NCBI GenBank assembly: GCA_002315915.1
Contig: DCIB01000024.1
Span: 1 to 62,265, forward strand
DNA: 62,265 nt
From: Caryophanales bacterium UBA1737
GTDB taxonomy: Bacteria > Bacillota_I > Bacilli_A > ML615J-28 > CAG-313
Direction of reading: 5' to 3'
Shown: positions 54,578-62,265 of the stretch, piece after piece
Layout of the letters: each line of letters starts with the position of its first letter
Numbering within the stretch: the stretch's first letter is position 1
Notes under the pieces: generated by a model
Told to the model about the DNA's origin: nothing
What the model saw: the letters and a program-made list of their open reading frames with translations, nothing else
Database searches by the model: none
Translations under genes and position numbers: made by a program

Positions 54578-56575
54578 TTATAGATAATCTTTAATTATTT
54601 CAAAAAATTCTTCTTCGTTTAATACTTTAATGCCTAATTCTTTTGCTTTAGTAAGTTTTGATCCAGCATCACTTCCTGCTACTACAAAAGAAGTTTTAGA
54701 TGATACAGAAGATGCTGCTTTACCACCAAGTTTTTCTATAACAAGTGATGCTTCATCACGAGTAAATCTTGTAAGAGCTCCAGTTAATACTATTGATTTA
54801 CCATTAAATAAATCTGATGTTTCAATAATATTTACTGTAGGATTTACTCCATATGATAATAATTTATTAATTAATTCTACATTTTTTGAATCATTAAAAT
54901 AATTAATAATACTATCTGCCATTACTTCACCAAAATCTTCTATTGATAATAGTTCAATATATGTAGCATGCATTATTTTATCTAATGATTTAAATTCTTT
55001 TACTAAAGATTTAGATGCTTTAGCACCTATAAATTTAATTCCTAAGCCAAAAATAAATCTATCTAATGATTGTGTTTTAGATTTTTCAATAGCATCTATT
55101 AAATTAGATACTTTTTTGATTCCGTATCTATCAATCATTATTATTTCGGATGCATAATTTTTAAGTAGATATATATCTGATATATCTTTTATATATCCTA
55201 AATCATATAATTGTTCTAATTGCTTATCACCAAGTCCATCTATATCCATAGCTTGACGTGAAGCAAAATGAATAATACCTTCTAATATACGTCCTCCACA
55301 TAATGGATTATGACAATAATGTTCTGCTTCGTTATCTTTTTTAGTAACAGGCATACCACATTCTGGACATATATCTATCATTTTAAATATAGGTAAATTA
55401 GCAGTTCTTCTTGATAAATCAACATCTACAACTTCAGGAATAATTTCTCCTGCTTTTCTAACTCTTACATAATCACCAATTCTAATATCTCTAGATGTGA
55501 TAAAATCTTCATTATTTAAAGTAGCACGTGATACTTTAGTACCTGATACATATACAGGATCTAGTACTGCATTAGGTGTTATCATACCAGTTCTACCTAC
55601 TGTAAAGATAATATCTTTTAATTTAGTAGTTACTATTTCTGCAGGGAATTTATATGCAACAGCCCATTTAGGAACTTTTACAGTATAACCAATTACATCA
55701 TATAATTTAAATTCGTTAACTTTGATAACAATACCATCTGTTGCATAATCTAGTGTTTTTCTTTTTTCGTCAAATTCTTTAATATAATCTATTACTTCAT
55801 TTATATCTTTACAATGTCTATATAATGGATTAACATTAAAACCTTGTTCTGATAAGAATTTTAATACATCAACTTGTGTATTAATTCCATAATTAGATGG
55901 ATTTACTAAGGTATACGCAAATTGATCTAAGTGACGTTCTTTAGTAATGTGTTCATCTAGTTGTCTTAAAGATCCACCTGCTGCATTTCTACAGTTAGCA
56001 AATAATGATTCACCATTTGCTTCTCTTTTTTTATTAAGACTATCTAATACAGATTTTTTCATAAATACTTCACCACGTACTTCTAAAGATACATGATCTT
56101 TTAGAATTTTAGGTAAAGAAGCTATTTGAACCATATTTTTTGTAATATTTTCACCCTTTATACCATTACCACGAGTAGCACCAAGAGTAAATAATCCATC
56201 TTTATAATGAGCAGTTGATGCAATACCATCAATTTTTAATTCGCAAGTATAACTGAAATTATTAGTAATTTGTCTTATACGTTCATCAAATTCATATAAT
56301 TCATCAAAACTAAATACATCTTGTAAACTCATCATCGCATTTTCGTGAACTATTTCTTCTAAATCAGTTTTTAGATAATCTCCTACTTTTTTAGTTGGTG
56401 TATTATCTAATATGTCATTTGGATATAATTCTTCTAATGCTTTAAGTTCACGAGTTAAACTATCATATTCAATATCTTCAACAGTAGGATTATCTAATAC
56501 ATAGTATTCATAACCATATTGATTTAATAATTTAACTAAATAACTCATTCTATTTAAATCAGTTTCTCTTGACAT
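54578..56575 (-). CDS. ligA: NAD-dependent DNA ligase
   Basis: The 665-residue protein has all LigA domains: Ia region with YYVLDNPTVEDIEYD near 20, the adenylation Lys in ELKIDG near 112, the OB fold with VGRTGMITPNA near 320, the Cys4 zinc finger CPECG...YCHNPLC near 400, helix-hairpin-helix motifs, and a C-terminal BRCT (GKSIVLTGALTRFTRDEA near 590). It seals nicks in replication and repair. It follows pcrA after 12 bases, an arrangement conserved in Firmicutes. Confidence 0.95.
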   Translation of the reverse strand: MSRETDLNRMSYLVKLLNQYGYEYYVLDNPTVEDIEYDSLTRELKALEELYPNDILDNTPTKKVGDYLKTDLEEIVHENAMMSLQDVFSFDELYEFDERIRQITNNFSYTCELKIDGIASTAHYKDGLFTLGATRGNGIKGENITKNMVQIASLPKILKDHVSLEVRGEVFMKKSVLDSLNKKREANGESLFANCRNAAGGSLRQLDEHITKERHLDQFAYTLVNPSNYGINTQVDVLKFLSEQGFNVNPLYRHCKDINEVIDYIKEFDEKRKTLDYATDGIVIKVNEFKLYDVIGYTVKVPKWAVAYKFPAEIVTTKLKDIIFTVGRTGMITPNAVLDPVYVSGTKVSRATLNNEDFITSRDIRIGDYVRVRKAGEIIPEVVDVDLSRRTANLPIFKMIDICPECGMPVTKKDNEAEHYCHNPLCGGRILEGIIHFASRQAMDIDGLGDKQLEQLYDLGYIKDISDIYLLKNYASEIIMIDRYGIKKVSNLIDAIEKSKTQSLDRFIFGLGIKFIGAKASKSLVKEFKSLDKIMHATYIELLSIEDFGEVMADSIINYFNDSKNVELINKLLSYGVNPTVNIIETSDLFNGKSIVLTGALTRFTRDEASLVIEKLGGKAASSVSSKTSFVVAGSDAGSKLTKAKELGIKVLNEEEFFEIIKDYL

Positions 56576-56587
56576 AATTAATGCTTC

Positions 56588-58669
56588 CTATTTTAAAACT
56601 TTTAAATCAGGGTAATTTTTATCTATTTTTCTTATAGAATTATCTTTATCAAATACAATTTGATAGAAATCTCCATCAAATGCAACAACTTTTCCATAAC
56701 CAAAATATTTATGATTAACTTTACTTGCTATTTTGATTTCATTATCATTTGTAATAGATTTGCCTTGATCTACTACTTTACATTTATTATTACTACTAAT
56801 AAATTCTTTTAAAAATCTTGAAGGAGGATTACTAATAGTTCTTCCATAGATAAATCTATCTTTAGCGCATGTTAAATATAGAAGGTTTTTAGCACGTGTA
56901 AATGCAACATATGCAACACGTCTTTCTTCTTCTATTTCTATATCTTCTCTAAATGATGGAAATATTCCTTCTTCTAAAGCAACAACGAATACTACTTTAA
57001 ATTCAAGTCCTTTAACAGAGTGAATAGTAGATAATGTTACTGCATCTTTTTTTTCAGTAGTTTCATATGATTGATCTAGTAATAGATTATCTATTCCTAA
57101 TCTTAATCGTTCCATATTACTAATATCTTTATTATTAATATCTTTTTCAATATTAGAAAGTATTGATTTAAATTCCATAACGTTTTCTACTCTAAACGAA
57201 TTAGGATTTTCATCTTCACTTTCTAGTATTTTTATATAATTAGTTCTTTCTAAGAAATAATCAAAGAACTTTGTTAATGATAACTTTTCAACATGATCTA
57301 TTAAATCTTCAATTTGATCTTTGAAATCAAGTAATGATAAATATTTTTTAGAAGGATTATTTATACATAATTCTTTTATAGAATCAAGTAATGATATTCC
57401 ATAAGTATCTCTTATATATAATATCTTTTCTATAGTTTTTTCACCTATACCACGTGGTTCAATATTAACGATTCTTCTAAAATGAGCTTCACGGTTAGGG
57501 TCAATGATAAATCTAAAATAAGTAATAACATCTTTAACTTCTTTTCTTTTAAAATAAGAAAATCCACCATAGATATTATATGGAATTGTATTATGAGAAA
57601 AATCAGCTTCAAAATTATGTGATAAAGCAGAATTACGATATAGAACTGCTATATCTTTATATTCTGCGTAGCCTTCTCTTACTAATCTTTTAATTTCTCT
57701 TACAACAAAATCTGTTTCAGCGTTATAATATTGGGCTTGTTGAATAATTACATCATCATCTTCTCCATTAATATTGGAAAAAAGATTTTTTTCTTCTCTA
57801 TTTACATTATTATTAATAAGATTATTAGCACCTTTTAATATAATGTTACTTGATCTATAGTTTTCATTTAAAATTACTTTTTTATAACTTGGGAAATCTT
57901 TAGTAAAACTAATCATATTCTCAGGAGTAGCACCACTAAATGAATATATTGATTGGTCATCATCACCTACTACAAATAAGTTGTTATATTTATCAGCTAA
58001 TAGTTTTATTATTTCATATTGAATAAGATTAGTATCTTGAAATTCATCTACTAATATATATTTATAATATTCTTGATAATATGATAAAACATTTTGATTA
58101 TTTTTTAATAAATCTAATGTTTTAATAAGTAAATCATCAAAATCTAAATAACTGTTTTCTTTTAGAATTTGTTCATATGTATCATAAATATTTTGATATC
58201 TTTTAGGTATTATCCCACATTTATTTTTATAATTAGAAATAGCATTTAAGACATTTTTCAATGGAATAAATGTTTTATCTATTTCTAATTTTTTATAACA
58301 TTCATTGATTACTTTTAATGAATCATCTTCATCTAATATTTCAAATGTTTTATTATAACCTAAAAGTTCAATATTTTTTCTTAATATTTTTACACATAAT
58401 GAATGAATAGTTGAAATATTTAGAAGTTTTGCGTCTTCTAAAAGGTAAGTTCCAAGTCTTTCGCTCATTTCGTTGGTTGCTTTTTTAGTAAAAGTAATAG
58501 CTAGAATGTTATAAGGCTTTATATCACATTCAGAAACCATATACGCAACTCGAGCAGTTAATGTCTTAGTTTTACCAGTTCCTGCACCAGCATAAACTAA
58601 AACAGGACCTTCAATTTGTGAAACAGCTATACGCTGTTGTTCATTTAGAACATCCAAAATAGATGACAT
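56588..58669 (-). CDS. pcrA: ATP-dependent DNA helicase PcrA/UvrD
   Basis: The 693-residue SF1 helicase has GPVLVYAGAGTGKTKTL near residue 20 (Walker A), ILVDEFQDTN near 205, VGDDDQSIYSFSGA near 235, NYRS near 275, VTLSTIHSVKGLEF near 535 and VAFTRAKN near 580. The start lies directly after the glnS stop without a clear ribosome binding site, which suggests coupling. It works in repair and plasmid or fork processing. ligA follows. Confidence 0.94.
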   Translation of the reverse strand: MSSILDVLNEQQRIAVSQIEGPVLVYAGAGTGKTKTLTARVAYMVSECDIKPYNILAITFTKKATNEMSERLGTYLLEDAKLLNISTIHSLCVKILRKNIELLGYNKTFEILDEDDSLKVINECYKKLEIDKTFIPLKNVLNAISNYKNKCGIIPKRYQNIYDTYEQILKENSYLDFDDLLIKTLDLLKNNQNVLSYYQEYYKYILVDEFQDTNLIQYEIIKLLADKYNNLFVVGDDDQSIYSFSGATPENMISFTKDFPSYKKVILNENYRSSNIILKGANNLINNNVNREEKNLFSNINGEDDDVIIQQAQYYNAETDFVVREIKRLVREGYAEYKDIAVLYRNSALSHNFEADFSHNTIPYNIYGGFSYFKRKEVKDVITYFRFIIDPNREAHFRRIVNIEPRGIGEKTIEKILYIRDTYGISLLDSIKELCINNPSKKYLSLLDFKDQIEDLIDHVEKLSLTKFFDYFLERTNYIKILESEDENPNSFRVENVMEFKSILSNIEKDINNKDISNMERLRLGIDNLLLDQSYETTEKKDAVTLSTIHSVKGLEFKVVFVVALEEGIFPSFREDIEIEEERRVAYVAFTRAKNLLYLTCAKDRFIYGRTISNPPSRFLKEFISSNNKCKVVDQGKSITNDNEIKIASKVNHKYFGYGKVVAFDGDFYQIVFDKDNSIRKIDKNYPDLKVLK

Positions 58670-60319
58670 TTATTGACCATTAAATGATGATTTTAACCCT
58701 ACAATTCGGTTAAAATTAATTACATTCCCTTTTCTTTCTTTATCTGTTGTATAATATCCATTTCTAATAAATTGGAATTTATCTTCACTATTTGTATCTT
58801 TTAAGTATTCTTCAACAAATCCATCTTTAACTATCCATGAAGATGGATTTATATTATCTTTAAAATTATTAATATCAACGACTTCATTAATCATTAAAAA
58901 ATCAAATAAATTAAATTTACATGGAATTGCGGTTGTTGCTTCTACATAATGAATAGTACCATTAGGTTTTCTTTCATCAAAACCAGTACCAGATTTAGTA
59001 CGTTCATCATATGTACAATGAATTTCAATTATGTTTCCTAAATTATCTTTTATTACTTCATTACATTTAATAAAATATGCATGCATCAAACGTACTTCAT
59101 CACCTATTGATAATCTTTTCCATTTCTTATTAGGTTTAACTTCTATAAAATCTTCTTTTTCAATATATATATATTTACCAAAAGCCATTTTATGAGTTCC
59201 TAATTCTGGATTTTCTGTATTATTAATTGAATCAACGTATTCGATTTTTCCTTCAGGATAATTAGTTATAACTACTTTTAATGGATCTACTATCGCCATT
59301 GGTCTAATAGTTTTAAGTTTTAAATCTTCTCTTAAGAAATATTCAAGCATTCCATAATCAACTGTTGAATTAATTTTAGATAATCCAGTTGCAAGAATAA
59401 AATTCTTAATTGATTCTGGAGTAAATCCTCTTCTTCTAAGTCCAACAAGTGTTGGCATTCTTGGATCATCATATCCTGTTACATAGTTTTCATCAACTAA
59501 TTGTTTTAAGTATCTTTTACTCATTAAAGTATGAGTGATATTTAATCTACCCCATTCTATTTGTCTAGGATGAGCTGGCAATACATCACAATTATCGATA
59601 ACCCATTCATATAAATGTCTATGATCTTCGAATTCTATACTACATAAAGAATGTGTAATATTTTCTGTAGCATCTTGTAGTGGATGAGCAAAATCATACA
59701 TAGGATAAATACACCATTTATCCTTTGTTTGATGATGAGATACATGCATTATACGATATATAACTGGATCTCTCATATTCATATTAGGACTTGCCATATC
59801 GATTTTTGCACGTAGAGTTTTTTCTCCATCTTTAAATTCACCATTTCTCATTCTAGCAAATAAATCTAAATTTTCTTCTATAGATCTATTTCTATATGGA
59901 GAATCTTTACCTGGATGATTAATATCTCCTCTATATGAAGCTATTTCATCATGTGTTAAATCATCAACATATGCTAACCCTTTTTTAATTAATAAAACAG
60001 CCTTTTCATAATTTGATTCAAAATAAGAAGAACCATAATTAATGCTAACAGGAGTATAACCAAGCCATTTAATATCATTAATAATTGCTTCTACATATTC
60101 ATTTCCTTCTTTAGAAGGGTTAGTATCATCTAAACGTAAGTTTGTTTTTCCACCATAAAATGAGGCCATTTCAAAGTTATTTATTATAGCTCTTGCATGA
60201 CCTATATGTAAATAAGCGTTTGGTTCTGGAGGAAAACGAGTTAAAATATGGTCTACAACACCATTTTCTAAATCGTTTTTCATTATAGTTTTTATAAAAT
60301 TAGAATTATCATTCATCAT
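58670..60319 (-). CDS. glnS: glutaminyl-tRNA synthetase
   Basis: The 549-residue class I synthetase has RFPPEPNAYLHIGHAR near residue 27 (HIGH motif), ITHSLCSIEFEDHR near 225 and LMSKRYL near 265 in place of KMSKR. A full anticodon-binding beta domain runs to FNRIVGLKSSF. It charges tRNA-Gln directly. Many Firmicutes instead use GluRS with the GatCAB amidotransferase, so this gene suggests a different route here or acquisition by transfer. It is the third gene of the operon and stops one base before pcrA. Confidence 0.93.
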   Translation of the reverse strand: MMNDNSNFIKTIMKNDLENGVVDHILTRFPPEPNAYLHIGHARAIINNFEMASFYGGKTNLRLDDTNPSKEGNEYVEAIINDIKWLGYTPVSINYGSSYFESNYEKAVLLIKKGLAYVDDLTHDEIASYRGDINHPGKDSPYRNRSIEENLDLFARMRNGEFKDGEKTLRAKIDMASPNMNMRDPVIYRIMHVSHHQTKDKWCIYPMYDFAHPLQDATENITHSLCSIEFEDHRHLYEWVIDNCDVLPAHPRQIEWGRLNITHTLMSKRYLKQLVDENYVTGYDDPRMPTLVGLRRRGFTPESIKNFILATGLSKINSTVDYGMLEYFLREDLKLKTIRPMAIVDPLKVVITNYPEGKIEYVDSINNTENPELGTHKMAFGKYIYIEKEDFIEVKPNKKWKRLSIGDEVRLMHAYFIKCNEVIKDNLGNIIEIHCTYDERTKSGTGFDERKPNGTIHYVEATTAIPCKFNLFDFLMINEVVDINNFKDNINPSSWIVKDGFVEEYLKDTNSEDKFQFIRNGYYTTDKERKGNVINFNRIVGLKSSFNGQ

Positions 60320-60334
60320 AAGTAAATTATTCCT

Positions 60335-60997
60335 TTAGTATATTTTATTCATAGATATATAATTTGTATTATTTTTATATAAATCAACTAATAATTTTTC
60401 ATCATCAATTAGATTATTAGTTGAAGGACATATAATCATTACTAAGATATTTTTAGTATTAATAGTTACTTTAGTTCTATCAGTATCAGAAGTAGGAGAA
60501 CCAAATGCTCCTAATTCATCTTTATATATAATCATATTATTCATATTAATAATATCTCTATTGATACCATTAAAAGAATCATTATTTGTTCCTAAAGTAA
60601 TTTCAATATTACCTTCTAACTTATCGCTATCAACAACACAAACACTTCTTAAAGATTTAATAGATAAAATATTACCTAAATCTATTACATCACCTAATCT
60701 ATATAAACCTTTTTTATTAATTATTCTTCTAAGTAATGCTTCACAAGCAGGTCTTGTATGTGATGGATCTTTGCCTAGTGTTTTATACATATCACGTGTT
60801 TCTTTTAGTTTTGGAATTAAAGTTATCTCATCATAATTATAAATATTATGTAAAGTATTATTTAATTCATTAATTATATTAGTAACATTAATTGATTTGT
60901 CTAATACATTGTATGAATTATTAAAACAAATAGTATATGCAATAACTGTAAAATTAGGTAATTTTTCTAATAATTTATTGTTGATTGTTAAGTTCAT
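60335..60997 (-). CDS. stand-alone B3/B4-domain protein
   Basis: The 220-residue protein has the B3/B4 tRNA-editing-like fold of the PheRS beta subunit: YKTLGKDPSHTRPACEALLRR near 70 (split here as DPSHTRPACEALLRR), LGDVIDLGNILSIKSLR near 97, and GSPTSDTDRTKV near 170. Free-standing forms are common in Firmicutes and may clear mischarged tRNAs or modified amino acids. That function is inferred from the fold. It overlaps the upstream coiled-coil gene by 23 bases and precedes glnS. Confidence 0.82.
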   Translation of the reverse strand: MNLTINNKLLEKLPNFTVIAYTICFNNSYNVLDKSINVTNIINELNNTLHNIYNYDEITLIPKLKETRDMYKTLGKDPSHTRPACEALLRRIINKKGLYRLGDVIDLGNILSIKSLRSVCVVDSDKLEGNIEITLGTNNDSFNGINRDIINMNNMIIYKDELGAFGSPTSDTDRTKVTINTKNILVMIICPSTNNLIDDEKLLVDLYKNNTNYISMNKIY

Positions 60998-62144
60998 AAG
61001 TAATTTCTTGTATTTCTACTTTAATATCTTTTGCTTTTAAAACTTCATCTTCTAAATAAGATATAGAATCTTCTATCTTAGATAATAAATCTTGTAAATC
61101 TTTATATGATAAAAGCAATTTAGGAAGATTAGTTTTTATTTTTTCTCTTTCTTCTAAGATCTGCATTAAATTATCATATTCACTAGTTAAAGATAATGCA
61201 TTAATTTTTTCTTTAATTAATTTTTCATTATCTATAACATGTGATCGTCTTTGTTTAATATCATCTAATGCATCATTTAACTGCTGCATCTTTTCAGAAG
61301 AATTAGCATATAATGATCTATTAGCTTTTTCTTTATAACAATCATTATATTCTTTTTCTAACTGGAATAGCGATTCTTTAGATTTAGAAAGTTCATCTTG
61401 TAATGATGCATATTCATTAGATAAGTTTAAATATGCTTTATTAGAATGAATTATCGATTCTGTATCTTTTAAATAATTATTAATTTCATCAATACTTATT
61501 TTTGATTGTCTTAATGTTTCATTAAAAATAGGTAAATCATCTTTTAACTTATTAAGTTTAGAAATAGTATGAGAATATTTATTTAATTCTATTTTTAATT
61601 CTTCTAATCTATTCATTAATAAGTTTTTTCTATTATATAGCGTATCTAAGCTTAATAAATATTCTTCTTTTTCTTTTAAGTAATTATCAAGCATAGACAT
61701 AATTACTTCATTATCATCACCTTTTAACTGATGATATTCAATTAAATCTTTTATTTTTAATAAATCTTTCTGCTCATTATTTTTAAAAGTATCATCTAAA
61801 TCACCAACAAAACGTGATTTATTTTTAATTAAGGATTTAATTTCTGCTATTTTTACTTCTAATTCTTCTAAAGAAACAGTCCTTAAATTATCAAATAATT
61901 TATTTAATTCATCACTAGATGCGTTAGATTCTTTTAAATCTATATATACTTGATTATTTAATATTGAATTATCAATGTCTTTTTTTTCAAGATATAGATT
62001 ATCTAAATCTTTTTCTAAATTAAATAAATCTAGATTTGCTTCATTTTTTCTAAACAATAATATTCTATCTTTCATAGATATATATTTACTTTGATAATAG
62101 CTAATTAATGATAATTCTTTTTCATTTTCTAATTCATCAAACAT
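60975..62144 (-). CDS. hypothetical coiled-coil protein heading the glnS-pcrA-ligA operon
   Basis: The 389-residue protein is almost entirely long charged helices with leucine heptads, typical of coiled coils, from about residue 30 to 380. There is no signal peptide, membrane segment or ATPase motif, so it is not an SMC or RecN protein by itself. AAGGA lies before the start, and a strong promoter lies 54 bases upstream. It heads an operon of tRNA charging and DNA-repair genes. Function unknown. Confidence 0.8.
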   Translation of the reverse strand: MFDELENEKELSLISYYQSKYISMKDRILLFRKNEANLDLFNLEKDLDNLYLEKKDIDNSILNNQVYIDLKESNASSDELNKLFDNLRTVSLEELEVKIAEIKSLIKNKSRFVGDLDDTFKNNEQKDLLKIKDLIEYHQLKGDDNEVIMSMLDNYLKEKEEYLLSLDTLYNRKNLLMNRLEELKIELNKYSHTISKLNKLKDDLPIFNETLRQSKISIDEINNYLKDTESIIHSNKAYLNLSNEYASLQDELSKSKESLFQLEKEYNDCYKEKANRSLYANSSEKMQQLNDALDDIKQRRSHVIDNEKLIKEKINALSLTSEYDNLMQILEEREKIKTNLPKLLLSYKDLQDLLSKIEDSISYLEDEVLKAKDIKVEIQEITYELNNQQ

Positions 62145-62198
62145 ATTATTTCCTTACTATATCTAAAAATACGATATTTTAAGCCATTATATATAAAT

Positions 62199-62227
62199 AT
62201 TATACTCAAATTACCCTATTTATTCAA
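62199..62227 (-). promoter_or_regulatory. sigma-A-type promoter of the eight-gene operon
   Basis: On the minus strand TTGAAT (62222-62227) and TATAAT (62199-62204) are 17 bases apart. The leader to the first start at 62144 is about 48 bases. The remaining sequence to the window end holds no visible gene. Confidence 0.82.
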
Positions 62228-62265
62228 GTGAGTTGTAAGATGTGATTAACTTGTGATAATGTCTT

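Overview
The window is a 62 kb piece of a very AT-rich, gene-dense bacterial chromosome. Gene order and families point to a low-GC Firmicute (Bacilli or Erysipelotrichia/Mollicutes-like gut lineage). The order rsmB-rlmN-rsgA-rpe, then rpmB/fakA-recG-rnc, is a shortened form of the Bacillus subtilis arrangement. Translation uses the standard bacterial code: five genes end in TGA (stop codons at 13020, 14900, 33823, 40122 and 46327, minus strand), including enolase, whose TGA lies inside its terminator. I saw no tRNA, rRNA, CRISPR array, insertion sequence or prophage, and no gene-free stretch above 300 bases.

Region by region. 1-3391: a minus-strand operon with a GH36-type alpha-galactosidase (broken by a one-base shift in a run of eight A), a TIM-barrel sugar isomerase and an SGNH hydrolase. 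3648-8613: a GltS-type glutamate symporter, an acetylesterase-like lipoprotein, a membrane-anchored metallophosphoesterase and a PatB/MalY-type C-S lyase. 8650-21120: a tungsten-cofactor island. It holds a probable Moco/Tuco riboswitch, tupABC tungstate uptake, MOSC-moaC-moaA-moeA(PBP fusion)-moeA-mogA on the minus strand, a PhoA-like lipoprotein, then a four-cluster ferredoxin, a tungsten-type aldehyde ferredoxin oxidoreductase, a MoaD-like and a ThiF-like protein. 21137-32626: housekeeping genes (Nudix, rnc, recG, fakA, rpmB, two membrane proteins, rpe, rsgA, rlmN, rsmB). 32762-37041: lgt with a zinc-ribbon tail, eno, and a UshA-like nucleotidase lipoprotein with CSCG repeats. 37126-51088: a carbohydrate and transport region with a nonsense-mutated MFS gene, a Gfo/Idh dehydrogenase, azlCD, a GH106-like glycosidase, an alpha/beta hydrolase, a second MFS transporter, an ECF S component, a domain-permuted GH3 glucosidase and a PepF-type peptidase. 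51189-62144: one long minus-strand operon of coiled-coil protein, B3/B4 protein, glnS, pcrA, ligA, MATE exporter, acetyltransferase and a zinc-ribbon membrane protein.

How it fits together. The best-supported system is tungsten use. Tungstate is imported by TupABC, probably under feedback from the finished cofactor through the leader RNA. The pterin is built by MoaA and MoaC, sulfur chemistry is likely served by the MoaD/ThiF pair, and metal is inserted by MogA and two MoeA proteins. The product serves an aldehyde ferredoxin oxidoreductase coupled to a polyferredoxin. No MoaE is visible in the window. Other points for a second look are the two broken genes, a conserved CNCN sequence at the lipidation site of three lipoproteins, a poly-T tract that could set promoter spacing, and a 16-bp hairpin inside the start of a membrane-protein gene.
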